Assembly (NCBI GenBank): GCA_902613845.1
Contig: CACMIW010000001.1
Span: forward strand, 1-64,000
Length of the DNA: 64,000 nt
Direction: 5' to 3'
Origin: an uncultured Alphaproteobacteria bacterium
GTDB lineage: Bacteria > Pseudomonadota > Alphaproteobacteria > HIMB59
Shown here: piece by piece, positions 26,975 through 35,497 of the stretch
Position numbering within the stretch: the stretch's first letter is position 1
Layout of the letters: the number at the start of each line of letters is the position of its first letter
Position numbers and translations under genes: made by a program
The notes under the pieces: model-generated
What the model saw: only the letters and a program-made list of their open reading frames with translations
The model's database searches: none
What the model was told of the DNA's origin: nothing

Positions 26975-27568
26975 ATGAATAAGTCACTTAATCCACAATT
27001 AACTAAACAGGTTATTATTGGCACAAAAAGCCAATCTAGGAGAAAAATTTTTAAATTAATGAACCTAAAATTTCAGTACAGATCACCCAACATAAATGAA
27101 AAAAAGGTAAAAGATTTAAATAATGATAGATATGATGCATTAAAAATTGCAAAAGCTAAAGCTGAATATCTTTCTAAAAAATATAGTAATAAAATTATTG
27201 TAACTTTTGATACAACAATCTTATTTAAAAAAAAAACTATTTATAAATGTGCCAGTCCCGAATGCTGTAAAAGAACCCTTAAAGCATTTAATGATAAATC
27301 TCACGATCTTTACACAGCCATGATTTTTATGATAAATAACAATCTAATAAAAAGCACGCTTACGAAAACAAAAATAACTTTTAAAAATACTAGAGTAAAA
27401 GATATCAATATTTACGTTGATAAGAACTTTAAACAGGTATCGAAGGCCGTAGGTTGTTATAACATAGAAGGAAAAGGAAATTTTTTCTTTGAAGATATAT
27501 ACGGTAGTTATTTCAATATTATTGGAATGGACGTTATTAATTTTTTAAAGACACTAAGAAGTATCTAA
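26975..27568 (+). CDS. maf: Maf-like nucleotide pyrophosphatase
   Basis: The protein has 197 residues. It shows 'IIGTKSQSRRKIF' (usual S-x-S-x-R-R), 'VTFDTTILFK' (usual A-D-T-V-V), 'HDLYTAMIF', and 'VGCYNIEGKGNFFFEDIYGSYFNIIGM', which fits the conserved A-G-x-Y-x-I-Q-G...G-S-Y-x-N-V-x-G end. Maf proteins hydrolyse non-canonical NTPs and may curb septum formation. The usual G-K-P after the ADTVV strand is not visible and several positions are altered, so activity is uncertain. Position before aroE-coaE-dnaQ supports the call. The aroE ATG follows its stop directly. Confidence 0.82.
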   Translation: MNKSLNPQLTKQVIIGTKSQSRRKIFKLMNLKFQYRSPNINEKKVKDLNNDRYDALKIAKAKAEYLSKKYSNKIIVTFDTTILFKKKTIYKCASPECCKRTLKAFNDKSHDLYTAMIFMINNNLIKSTLTKTKITFKNTRVKDINIYVDKNFKQVSKAVGCYNIEGKGNFFFEDIYGSYFNIIGMDVINFLKTLRSI

Positions 27569-28384
27569 ATGAATAAAAAAAAAATAGGCATTGTAGCAAA
27601 AAAACTAAACCATTCATTATCCCCACTCATACATAATCATTGGGCAAAAAATAATAATAATAAATTTATTTATAGAAAATACGAAGTACAGGAAAAAAAA
27701 TTAAATAAATTTTTCGATAATTATAGAAGTGATAAACAATTTGTTGGGTTTAATATTACTATACCATATAAAGAAATTTTTATTAATTTTTGTGATAAAG
27801 TCACAACAAGAGCAAATAAAATCGGTTCTGTAAATTTAATTTACAAAAAAAATAAAACGATTTTTGGAGATAACACAGATGTTATTGGTTTCAGTAAGAC
27901 TTTTAATTCCTTAAAAATTAAAAATACAAAATCTGTATTATTAGTTGGTGCAGGGGGCGCCGCAAGAGCAATTTTATATTTTCTAAATAAAAAAAGTATT
28001 AAAAATATTGATATTTTTGCAACATCAATGAGAAGGGAAGAAAATCTTAGAAAAAAATTTAAATTTAATCGTTTCCTGATCAGATCAACTCGTCTGAGGA
28101 AGAGATATGATTTGATTATCAATGCATCCAGTGCAGGGATGACCAAAAAAAATAAAATCAACAGAAATATTTTGAATTTAGTTAAGAAAGCAAAGGGAGT
28201 AATTGATATAGTTTATAATCCAATTGAAACAGATCTGTTAAAAAAAGCAAAAAAAAATGACATAAAATGCTCAGGTGGATTGAAGATGCTTGTAGAACAA
28301 GCAAAACCATCTTTCGAAATATGGTCAGGTAATAAAATAGGAATAGACAGAAAAATTTATCAAATGCTTATAAACAATATATGA
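27569..28384 (+). CDS. aroE: Shikimate dehydrogenase
   Basis: The protein has 271 residues. 'GIVAKKLNHSLSPLIHN' holds the shikimate-binding S-L-S-P, 'FNITIPYKE' holds the catalytic Lys, and 'GDNTDVIGF' holds the catalytic Asp. The NADP-binding loop is 'VLLVGAGGAARAIL', and 'INASSAGM' follows. The enzyme reduces 3-dehydroshikimate in aromatic amino acid synthesis. It directly abuts maf and overlaps coaE by 4 nt (ATGA), forming the conserved maf-aroE-coaE-dnaQ set. Confidence 0.95.
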   Translation: MNKKKIGIVAKKLNHSLSPLIHNHWAKNNNNKFIYRKYEVQEKKLNKFFDNYRSDKQFVGFNITIPYKEIFINFCDKVTTRANKIGSVNLIYKKNKTIFGDNTDVIGFSKTFNSLKIKNTKSVLLVGAGGAARAILYFLNKKSIKNIDIFATSMRREENLRKKFKFNRFLIRSTRLRKRYDLIINASSAGMTKKNKINRNILNLVKKAKGVIDIVYNPIETDLLKKAKKNDIKCSGGLKMLVEQAKPSFEIWSGNKIGIDRKIYQMLINNI

Positions 28385-28938
28385 TTAAAGTTGCAGTTAC
28401 AGGAAATATAGGATCAGGTAAAACTGAATTTATTAAATTTATCTCTAAGCTAGGTTTTTGTTGTATATCATCTGATGCTATAATTTCAAAATTATACAAA
28501 GATGACCGTACTAGAAAAATAATTTTAGAAAAATTAAAACTTAATGATCATAATTATAAACAAGAAATAATTAAAATGTTACAGAATGAAGAGTTCAACA
28601 GGAAACTTAAGAGAGCAATATATCCACTTCTATATTCAAAAAAAAAATTAGTAGCCCAGAAACATCAGTCTTATCAGCCAGTATTTTATGAAATTCCATT
28701 ACTTTACGAAGAAAATTTGTTCAATAATTTTAATGTCACTGTATTCGTAAACACGGATACTACAAAGAGAAAACATAGGGTTTTAAACAGAGGTGTCTCC
28801 GAAAATTATTTTAAATTAATGAACAATAAGCAGATTAAAGAGAATATAAAAAAGAATAAATCAACTTTTACAATAAACAATAATGGTTCAATCTTGAACT
28901 TACGTCTAAATATAATTAAATTATTAAATAAATTATGA
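28381..28938 (+). CDS. coaE: Dephospho-CoA kinase
   Basis: The protein has 185 residues. P-loop 'VTGNIGSGKTEF' begins at residue 5, followed by the 'SSDAIISKLY' CoA-domain start (usual D-A-D) and 'YEIPLLYEENLFNNF' (usual P-L-L-F-E). It phosphorylates dephospho-CoA in the last step of CoA synthesis. It is slightly short for the family (about 200). It overlaps aroE and dnaQ by 4 nt on each side. Confidence 0.92.
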   Translation: MIKVAVTGNIGSGKTEFIKFISKLGFCCISSDAIISKLYKDDRTRKIILEKLKLNDHNYKQEIIKMLQNEEFNRKLKRAIYPLLYSKKKLVAQKHQSYQPVFYEIPLLYEENLFNNFNVTVFVNTDTTKRKHRVLNRGVSENYFKLMNNKQIKENIKKNKSTFTINNNGSILNLRLNIIKLLNKL

Positions 28939-29615
28939 GAGAAATTATACTTGATATTGAAACCACAGGCTTAGAATTTAAAGAGGGACATCGTATTATT
29001 GAAATTGGCTGTATTGAACTTAACAAAAAAGAAGTCGGGGCAAATTATCACGAATATATAAATCCCTCTAAAACTCTTACTGAGGACAATATTAAAATAC
29101 ACGGAATAACTAATGAATATTTGACAGATAAGCCAATTTTTAAAGAAATTGCAGACAGTTTCTTAGAATTTATTCAAGATAGTTTCATTGTCGCTCATAA
29201 TGCATCTTTCGACATCGGTTTCTTAAACTTTGAGCTTGAGAAACTATCTAAACCAACAATATCTAAGGAGAGAGTTATAGACACAATTAAAATTGCGAGA
29301 CAACGGTTTCCAGGGCAGCAAGTATCATTAGACGCACTTATAAAGAAATTAAAAATCAATACTCTTATTAACAGAGATCAACACGGTGCTTTAAAAGACG
29401 CTAAAATCTTGACTGATGTATATTTGGAATTACAAGGCATTAACCAAATCGGATTAGAATTAAATATGGCAAAATCAGAAAAAATTAACTTAGCTAGTGA
29501 GCCGAATTACGCATCGATCGTATTAACAAAAGAAGAGACAGAAGCCCATAAAGAGTTTATAAAAAATAAAATACCTAATTCAAATTGGGCCAAAATGTTG
29601 AAAAATTATGAGTAG
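28935..29615 (+). CDS. dnaQ: DNA polymerase III epsilon subunit (proofreading exonuclease)
   Basis: The protein has 226 residues. All three DEDDh exonuclease motifs are present: Exo I 'LDIETTGLE' near residue 6, Exo II 'HNASFDIGFLN' and Exo III 'HGALKDAKIL' with catalytic His and Asp. It removes misincorporated bases during replication. The C-terminal tail after ~180 is short and should bind the alpha polymerase. It overlaps the Tim44-domain gene by 8 nt. secB, often next to dnaQ in related genomes, is absent here. Confidence 0.95.
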   Translation: MREIILDIETTGLEFKEGHRIIEIGCIELNKKEVGANYHEYINPSKTLTEDNIKIHGITNEYLTDKPIFKEIADSFLEFIQDSFIVAHNASFDIGFLNFELEKLSKPTISKERVIDTIKIARQRFPGQQVSLDALIKKLKINTLINRDQHGALKDAKILTDVYLELQGINQIGLELNMAKSEKINLASEPNYASIVLTKEETEAHKEFIKNKIPNSNWAKMLKNYE

Positions 29616-30120
29616 TGAATTTATAGATATTGTGCTTTTTGGAGCAATTGCGATATTTTTAGTGTATCGCCTAAGGAGTATTCTTGGATCTTCTGACGGA
29701 AAAATTGTGAATATTAGAACAAAAAAAAACCCTCAATCGAAGTTTAAACCTAAAATAGTTCCTAAAAATGATAATAGCGAATTTTTAGAAGGTGCTAATA
29801 AAGCATATGAAATGATCGTTCAGGCTTATCAAAGTAACAGTATCGAAAAAGTCAAAGATTTACTTACACCTGAAGCAATGCAAGCAATGGAACAAGCAAA
29901 AGCGCCAAAAGAAATAAAATTTTCAGAAGTTAAAAATAGTTCTATCCTGGATGATAAATCTGATGACTTGAGACTAGTTAAATCTGTGAAATTTGAAACT
30001 GAACATTACAATGTTGCAAACAACGAAACTTTAAATGTTGTCGAAGAATGGGGTTTTGAAAAAGATAAAAAATCCTCTGATCCTAATTGGAAGCTTTTTT
30101 CTATTAAACTTGTCTCATAA
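29608..30120 (+). CDS. Tim44-like domain protein
   Basis: The protein has 170 residues. One N-terminal membrane helix (about 5-22) is followed by a polar linker and a Tim44-like domain: 'FLEGANKAYEMIVQAYQ' at the start and 'VVEEWGFEKDKKSSDPNWKL' near the end match the family (usual W-x-F-x-R...D-P-N-W-x-L). Bacterial members sit at the inner membrane. In Caulobacter one (TimA) has been studied, but the general role is unclear. It is shorter than usual (about 220) because the middle of the domain is trimmed. It lies in the conserved dnaQ-Tim44-Smr order. Confidence 0.85.
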   Translation: MSSEFIDIVLFGAIAIFLVYRLRSILGSSDGKIVNIRTKKNPQSKFKPKIVPKNDNSEFLEGANKAYEMIVQAYQSNSIEKVKDLLTPEAMQAMEQAKAPKEIKFSEVKNSSILDDKSDDLRLVKSVKFETEHYNVANNETLNVVEEWGFEKDKKSSDPNWKLFSIKLVS

Positions 30121-30610
30121 AATTAAATTTAATTTAAATAAACAACAAAATAAAAAACCATTAGAGGAACAACCTAATGAAAAAATTAGTATTTCAATCA
30201 ACAGTTCTAGAGAGACCAAAAAAAAAATTGAGAATATAGATAATAAAAATATAAAAGCTAAAAAAATTCTTGTTAAATCAGTTCTTTTAGATGCCAATCT
30301 TCATAAACAATTTAAAAATCATCATTTTAGTAAAATCGATTTACACGGACTAACCGTTGACCAAGCACACCAAAAATTAATCGAATATTTTTCAATAAAT
30401 TACAAAAAGAAAAACTTATTTCATATTGTAGTAACAGGGCTTGGCAATAAGACTAATGGTGAGGAATTTTTTACTGGAAAAATAAGAAGACAATTTCCCT
30501 TTTGGTTAGATACAGAAAAATTTCAATTTATGATAAAATCATATTCCCCTTGTAAAATACAACATGGTGGTTTGGGTGCTTTTTATATTAAGCTAAAATC
30601 TAAAGAATAA
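30110..30610 (+). CDS. Smr domain protein
   Basis: About 166 residues if it starts at TTG 30110. The frame is open back to an ATG at 30035, but that would reread the Tim44 gene. The C-terminal Smr domain is clear: 'IDLHGLTVDQAHQKL', 'HIVVTGLGNK', 'FWLDTE' and 'HGGLGAFYIKL' (usual T-G-K-G and H-G-G-x-G-A-x-Y-V-x-L). Smr domains have nuclease activity in several proteins; the precise task of this short form is unknown. The N-terminal ~70 residues are Lys/Asn-rich and unstructured. The 3' end overlaps hslU by 11 nt on the opposite strand. mltA, usual between Tim44 and Smr, is absent. Confidence 0.85.
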   Translation: MSHKIKFNLNKQQNKKPLEEQPNEKISISINSSRETKKKIENIDNKNIKAKKILVKSVLLDANLHKQFKNHHFSKIDLHGLTVDQAHQKLIEYFSINYKKKNLFHIVVTGLGNKTNGEEFFTGKIRRQFPFWLDTEKFQFMIKSYSPCKIQHGGLGAFYIKLKSKE

Positions 30611-31913
30611 ATTTCTTTTCGTCGGTAGGTTTGATTTCTGATTTAACAGCATCTGTAACCCAGGCTTTATTTACTACTTCAGTTTTTTGATCACTTAGAT
30701 TTGCATCAAAACTAATTCTTTCAAGAATTTTTTCAAACATTGTTTGTAATCGTCGTGCACCAATATTTTCAACCTCAGTATTTATTTGTTCAGTGAGAGT
30801 TGCTATCTCTTCTAAAGCCTCATCTTCAAACTTTAATTCAATATTTTCTGTTGCAAATAATGACTTATATTGTTTGGTTAAGCTGTTATCAGTTTCTTTT
30901 AAAATTCTAATAAAATCATCTTTTTTAAGCGCATTTAACCTTACTCTCACAGGTAACCTTCCTTGAAGTTCCGGGAGTAAATCGCTTGGTTTGGATTGAT
31001 GAAAAGCACCAGACGCAATAAATAAAATATGATTTGTTTCAATTGTCCCATATTTTGTACTTACAACTGTACCCTCAATAAGAGGTAGTAAATCTCTTTG
31101 CACACCTTCTCTTGAAACATCCCCACCTCGTCTCTCACTATTGGGCGCAATTTTGTCAATTTCATCTATGAAAACTATTCCACTTTCCTGGACACTTTTA
31201 ATTGCATTTTGAACAACATTTTGTTTTTCAGCAATTTTCTCAATTTCTTCTTGAATAAGCGGCTCATAAGCTTCACCTATTTTAAGTTTTGTTTTCTTTT
31301 TATTTTTTAAACCTTTACCAAATATATCATTCATATTAATCATTCCCATTTGAGCACCAGGCATTCCTGGTATGTCCAATGATTGAAAAGGATTAGATTT
31401 TTGATCTAACGCTATTTCGATCTCTTTATCATTAAGTTGATTATCTCTGAGCATTAAACGAAATTTTTCCTTAGTTTCTTCACTTGGATTGTCACCAAGC
31501 AGTGCTTTTAAAACAATTTCCTCTGCGTTTGTTTTGGCTTCATCTATAAAACGATCTCTTATCTTTTTCTTTTCTAAATTAATTGCAACTTCAATTAAAT
31601 CCCTAATTATTTGTTCGACATCTCTTCCAACGTATCCAATTTCTGTAAATTTAGTTGCCTCTACTTTTATAAACGGTGACTGTGTAAGTTTTGCTAATTT
31701 TCTTGCAATCTCAGTTTTACCGCAACCTGTTGGCCCAATCATTAATATATTTTTTGGGATGATATCATCTCTGAGAGTTTCGTCTTTTACATTTAACCTT
31801 CTCCAACGATTTCGCAGGGCTATGGCGACTGCTTTTTTTGCATCATCTTGACCAATTACATAGCGGTCAAGTTCTTCTTTAATAACTTTTGGTGTAAGAG
31901 ATTGGCTATCCAT
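30600..31913 (-). CDS. hslU: HslU ATPase subunit of the HslUV protease
   Basis: The protein has 437 residues. AAA+ Walker A GPTGCGKT is at 60-67. The 'IGYVGRDVEQIIRDL' pore/I-domain entry, Walker B 'GIVFIDEIDKI' and sensor 'NIGARRLQTMFEKIL' follow. The last residues 'KKFIL' resemble the C-terminal tail that docks into HslV. HslU unfolds substrates and feeds them to HslV. The ATG lies at the last base of the hslV stop (1-nt overlap), so the two are coupled. Confidence 0.97.
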   Translation of the reverse strand: MDSQSLTPKVIKEELDRYVIGQDDAKKAVAIALRNRWRRLNVKDETLRDDIIPKNILMIGPTGCGKTEIARKLAKLTQSPFIKVEATKFTEIGYVGRDVEQIIRDLIEVAINLEKKKIRDRFIDEAKTNAEEIVLKALLGDNPSEETKEKFRLMLRDNQLNDKEIEIALDQKSNPFQSLDIPGMPGAQMGMINMNDIFGKGLKNKKKTKLKIGEAYEPLIQEEIEKIAEKQNVVQNAIKSVQESGIVFIDEIDKIAPNSERRGGDVSREGVQRDLLPLIEGTVVSTKYGTIETNHILFIASGAFHQSKPSDLLPELQGRLPVRVRLNALKKDDFIRILKETDNSLTKQYKSLFATENIELKFEDEALEEIATLTEQINTEVENIGARRLQTMFEKILERISFDANLSDQKTEVVNKAWVTDAVKSEIKPTDEKKFIL

Positions 31914-32464
31914 TAAATTTTAATCTCTGAGATGTTTAGAGTATCATTTGTATAAATACAAAGCTCTGCTGCAACTTTAAGTGACTCTGCTGCAATTTCT
32001 TTTGCAGACAAATTAGATTTTCTTTTTAGAGCCCTTGCTGCGCTCAGGGCAAAGTTGCCGCCTGATCCAATTGCAACTATACCTTCTTGAGGTTCCAGAA
32101 CGTCTCCTGTTCCACTAATAAGATATGTTTCACTTTTATCAGCTGCAATAATCATTGATTCTAATCTTCTAAGATACCTATCGGTTCTCCAATCTTTAGC
32201 TAGTTCGACACAAGCTCTTTTTAGATTATATGAAAATTCTTCGCACTTTTTCTCTAGTCTATCAAAAAGAGTCAGTGCATCAGCGGTTGATCCAGCAAAC
32301 CCAACAATAATTTGATCATTATGAAATGTTCTAATCTTATTGGCGTTTGACTTAATTACAGATGTTCCCAAAGTTACTTGTCCGTCAGATGCTATAACAA
32401 CACTCTGATCGTCACGAACACAAACAACAGTTGTAGAGCGTATTATTGTTTTATTTTTATCCAT
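31913..32464 (-). CDS. hslV: HslV peptidase subunit of the HslUV protease
   Basis: The protein has 183 residues. A 10-residue propeptide precedes the catalytic N-terminal Thr (T11 in 'RSTTVVCVR'). It is followed by 'DGQVTLG' and the 'AGSTADALTLFDRLE' helix typical of HslV. A dodecamer of HslV forms the proteolytic chamber capped by HslU. AGGA lies 5 nt before the ATG. A heat-shock-type promoter candidate is placed directly upstream (32475-32503). hslV is divergent from hisB with 38 nt between start codons. Confidence 0.97.
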   Translation of the reverse strand: MDKNKTIIRSTTVVCVRDDQSVVIASDGQVTLGTSVIKSNANKIRTFHNDQIIVGFAGSTADALTLFDRLEKKCEEFSYNLKRACVELAKDWRTDRYLRRLESMIIAADKSETYLISGTGDVLEPQEGIVAIGSGGNFALSAARALKRKSNLSAKEIAAESLKVAAELCIYTNDTLNISEIKI

Positions 32465-32474
32465 TATTCCTATA

Positions 32475-32503
32475 AATATAGGTACTAAATAGCTGATTAC
32501 AAA
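32475..32503 (-). promoter_or_regulatory. Candidate promoter of hslVU, sigma-32-like
   Basis: On the minus strand TTTGTA (32503-32498) is followed by 15 nt and CCTATATT (32482-32475). This resembles the alphaproteobacterial RpoH pattern CTTGAA-N15-CCTATNT and has the same spacer as the dnaK promoter. The same DNA can also be read as sigma-70 (TTGTAA-N16-TATATT), so the sigma factor is uncertain. Confidence 0.5.
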
Positions 32504-33087
32504 TGCGTGAATTTACATTTAATAGAGACACAAAAGAAACAAAAATATCATTAAAACTTAACCTTGATGGTTCTGGAGTAAATAAAATTGACACTGGGAT
32601 TGCTTTTTTTGATCATATGCTTCAACAAATAAGCACCCACAGTTTGATTGATATAGAGTTAAAATGTGATGGCGACCTAAAAGTAGATATGCACCATACT
32701 GTTGAAGATGTAGGCATAGCTTTAGGTGAGGGTATAAAAAACGCACTCGGTGATAAAAAAGGCATAACACGATTTGCTTACTCTTATGTTTCTTTTGATG
32801 AAACATTAACAAGATCAGTTTTAGATTTGTGTAACCGCCCGTATTTTATTTGGAATGTAAAAACATCTTTAGAAAAAGTCGGTGAAATGGACCAAGAGTT
32901 ATTTTCAGAATTTTTTAAATCTATAGTTACTGAGTCAAGAATGAATTGTCATATTGAAACATTATATGGAAAAAATAATCACCATATTATTGAAAGCTGC
33001 TTTAAATCATTTGCACTATCCTTGAAAAAAGCAATATCTATTGATCCAAGAAAAACAAATATTCCGAGCTCTAAAGGGAAACTTTGA
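32503..33087 (+). CDS. hisB: Imidazoleglycerol-phosphate dehydratase
   Basis: The protein has 194 residues, the monofunctional IGPD type without the phosphatase domain seen in enterobacteria. The metal-binding repeats are 'FFDHMLQQ' with 'DMHHTVEDVGIALG' in the first half and 'ESRMNCHIETLYGKNNHHIIESCFKSFA' in the second. It performs the sixth step of histidine synthesis. It starts the hisB-hisH-hisA-hisF run, each overlapping the next by 4-8 nt. Confidence 0.96.
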   Translation: MREFTFNRDTKETKISLKLNLDGSGVNKIDTGIAFFDHMLQQISTHSLIDIELKCDGDLKVDMHHTVEDVGIALGEGIKNALGDKKGITRFAYSYVSFDETLTRSVLDLCNRPYFIWNVKTSLEKVGEMDQELFSEFFKSIVTESRMNCHIETLYGKNNHHIIESCFKSFALSLKKAISIDPRKTNIPSSKGKL

Positions 33088-33713
33088 AAAAAAAAGTCAT
33101 AGGACTTATTGACGGGCAATCTGGAAATATTGGATCAATTAATAAAGCAATCAAAGATATTATTAAAGGAAGGCCTTATCAATTAAAGATTATTAAAAGT
33201 CATTTCAATTATACTTCGTTTGATAAAATCATTTTACCTGGACAAGGCGCTTATGCCACTCTTATGTCAAATTTGAAGAAATTAAAAATAATTCAGCCAT
33301 TAAAGAGATACTTAGAAAATAATTCTTCATACTTAGGTATATGCGTCGGTATGCAAATTTTATCTGATTGGGGCTATGAAGATAAGACTACAAGAGGATT
33401 AGGAATTATCAGTGGAGATATTAAAAAATTTAGAAATAAAAAACTTATAATTCCTCATATGGGATGGAATACTATTAACTTAAACAAAGATGACACTATT
33501 ATTACAAATAGTTTTGACAAGAAGGATTTTTATTTTGTTCATAGTTACATTTTCCAAAACATTAAAAAATCAGATGTTTTAGCTTTCACTCTTTATGGTC
33601 AAAAATTCCCTTCTATTGTAAAAAAAGGCAATATTTACGGAGTGCAATTTCATCCTGAAAAAAGCCACAAACACGGACTAAATTTGATAAAAAATTATAT
33701 TTTGAAATCATGA
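33084..33713 (+). CDS. hisH: Imidazole glycerol phosphate synthase, glutaminase subunit
   Basis: The protein has 209 residues. Its class I glutamine amidotransferase triad is visible: Cys in 'LGICVGMQIL', and His and Glu in 'VQFHPEKSH'. The oxyanion strand 'ILPGQGAY' is also present. It releases ammonia to HisF. It starts at TTG 33084 overlapping hisB by 4 nt, and 'MKKKVIGLIDGQSGNIGS' has the expected N-terminal outline. Confidence 0.95.
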   Translation: MKKKVIGLIDGQSGNIGSINKAIKDIIKGRPYQLKIIKSHFNYTSFDKIILPGQGAYATLMSNLKKLKIIQPLKRYLENNSSYLGICVGMQILSDWGYEDKTTRGLGIISGDIKKFRNKKLIIPHMGWNTINLNKDDTIITNSFDKKDFYFVHSYIFQNIKKSDVLAFTLYGQKFPSIVKKGNIYGVQFHPEKSHKHGLNLIKNYILKS

Positions 33714-34420
33714 ATATATTCCCAGCAATTGACATAATAGATGGAAAATGTGTGAGACTAACAAAAGGTATCGCCGATGATAAAACAATCTATCAGTATT
33801 CCCCTCTTGATATGGCTAAAACATATCAAGATGCAGGTTTCAATACTATTCACGTTGTCGACTTAGATGCTACTTTAGGCAAAGGAAATAATAATCAGGT
33901 TTTAAGTCAGATTAGAAGAAAAATTGATATTAATATTGAAGTTGCTGGCGGTATAAGAAGTAAAGATGCTATTATTGATAAAATTAATGAGGGTTTTAAT
34001 ACAATTGTAATTGGAACCTTTGCAATAAAGAATATTGACGACGTTTTAAATTTTGACGACTCTTTAATGGAAAAACTATCCATTGCTTTGGATATAAAAG
34101 ATAATCAAATTGCTTCTCATGGCTGGCAAGAAACAACCAATCAATCTTTAAAGCACATTATAGATAAATATAACAAACGGCCCATTCATTCCTACTTTGT
34201 CACAGATGTTGCCAATGATGGAATGCTCTCTGGCTTAAATATGGAAACGTTTAATTCTATAAAGAAATTAACTGATAAGCATATTACTATCGGAGGAGGA
34301 GTTAAGGACCTTAACGATATTGAATTGAGTAGATCAAACGGTTTCAAGAATGTTGTTGTAGGTAAAGCTATATACGAAAATAAAATATCTATAAATAGTC
34401 TGGTCCAGTTTAATGCTTAA
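33710..34420 (+). CDS. hisA: ProFAR isomerase
   Basis: The protein has 236 residues in a (beta-alpha)8 barrel. It starts with 'IFPAIDIIDGKCVRLTKG', which has the catalytic Asp, and carries two phosphate-binding Gly-rich strands ('VAGGIRS' and 'TIGGGVKD') and 'VTDVANDGMLSG' with the second catalytic Asp. It isomerises the ProFAR intermediate of histidine synthesis. It overlaps hisH by 4 nt and hisF by 8 nt. Confidence 0.96.
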   Translation: MNIFPAIDIIDGKCVRLTKGIADDKTIYQYSPLDMAKTYQDAGFNTIHVVDLDATLGKGNNNQVLSQIRRKIDINIEVAGGIRSKDAIIDKINEGFNTIVIGTFAIKNIDDVLNFDDSLMEKLSIALDIKDNQIASHGWQETTNQSLKHIIDKYNKRPIHSYFVTDVANDGMLSGLNMETFNSIKKLTDKHITIGGGVKDLNDIELSRSNGFKNVVVGKAIYENKISINSLVQFNA

Positions 34421-35165
34421 GACAAGAATAATTCCATGCCTTGATGTTATAAAAAATAAAGTTGTTAAGGGTGTTAATTTTAAAAACATAAGAGTCATGG
34501 GCAACGCAGTCGAAATGGCAAAATATTACTCTTTATCAGGGGCTGATGAACTTTGTATGCTTGATATAAATGCATCATATCAAAATAGAAAAACATTTAT
34601 TAAAACTGTTGAATCAATAGCTAAGGTTATAAATATCCCTTTAACTGTGGGTGGAGGAGTTTCAGATTTGAGCGATATAACAGATTTGCTTAACGCAGGA
34701 GCAGATAAAGTATCAATTAATTCCGCAGCAGTAAAAAATCCAAAATTAATAAGACAAGCTTCATTGAGACATGGATCTCAATGCATAGTCGTAGCTATTG
34801 ATGGAAAAAGACATAAAAATAAAATGAAAGTTGTCATCAAAGGTGGAAGAGAAATTACCAAAAATGAACTTATTACATGGGCAAAACAAGTACAATCTCT
34901 TGGTGCTGGAGAAATATTAATGACTTCAATGGATACAGATGGCGTTCAAAATGGTTTCGATAGCAATATGCTAAAAAAAGTAACTAGTAATGTTGGTATT
35001 CCTGTAATTGCTAGTGGCGGTGTTGGAAGTCTTGAACATTTTTATTTAGGTTATTTGACAAAATCCACTGGTTTGTTAGCTGCGAGCGTATTTCACTCTA
35101 GAAAATATAAAATAAAGACTGTAAAAAAATATCTTAGTAGTAAAGGTGTTCCTGTCAGATTATGA
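34413..35165 (+). CDS. hisF: Imidazole glycerol phosphate synthase, cyclase subunit
   Basis: The protein has 250 residues. It starts 'IIPCLDVIKNKVVKGVNF', with catalytic Asp in 'CLDV', then 'PLTVGGGVS', 'ILMTSMDTDG' with the second Asp, and 'PVIASGGVGS'. With HisH it makes imidazole glycerol phosphate and AICAR. The next gene overlaps by 4 nt. hisE, which often follows hisF in alphaproteobacteria, is not here. Confidence 0.96.
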   Translation: MLKTRIIPCLDVIKNKVVKGVNFKNIRVMGNAVEMAKYYSLSGADELCMLDINASYQNRKTFIKTVESIAKVINIPLTVGGGVSDLSDITDLLNAGADKVSINSAAVKNPKLIRQASLRHGSQCIVVAIDGKRHKNKMKVVIKGGREITKNELITWAKQVQSLGAGEILMTSMDTDGVQNGFDSNMLKKVTSNVGIPVIASGGVGSLEHFYLGYLTKSTGLLAASVFHSRKYKIKTVKKYLSSKGVPVRL

Positions 35166-35497
35166 ACTATGATAAAGAAAATATTTTTGCAAAAATTTTA
35201 AAAGGTGAAATTCCTTGTGATAAGGTTTTTGAAAATGAGTACGTGCTTTCATTCAAAGATATTAGCCCAAAAGCAAAAACACATATCTTAATTATACCTA
35301 AGAAACCTTTAGTTGATATTTCTGATTTCTTACAAAATGCAGATAGCTTATATCAAACTAATTTTTGGAAATCCGTCGATGAAATTATAGATATTTTAGG
35401 TTTAAGAGATAAAGGTTTTCAAATTAAAACACATAAAGGCAAAGATGGTGGTCAAGAGGTTTTTCATTTCCATTTACATTTGCTATCGAATGCTTAA
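35162..35497 (+). CDS. HIT family nucleotide hydrolase
   Basis: The protein has 111 residues. It shows 'NIFAKILKGEIPCDKVFE', 'SFKDISPKAKTHILIIPKKP' and the histidine triad 'VFHFHLHLLSN' near the end. It is an Hint-type protein that hydrolyses purine nucleoside phosphoramidates; the physiological substrate is unknown. It is translationally linked to hisF (4-nt overlap). A HIT gene at the end of the his cluster is common in alphaproteobacteria. Its stop touches the stop of the convergent BON gene with no gap. Confidence 0.93.
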   Translation: MNYDKENIFAKILKGEIPCDKVFENEYVLSFKDISPKAKTHILIIPKKPLVDISDFLQNADSLYQTNFWKSVDEIIDILGLRDKGFQIKTHKGKDGGQEVFHFHLHLLSNA

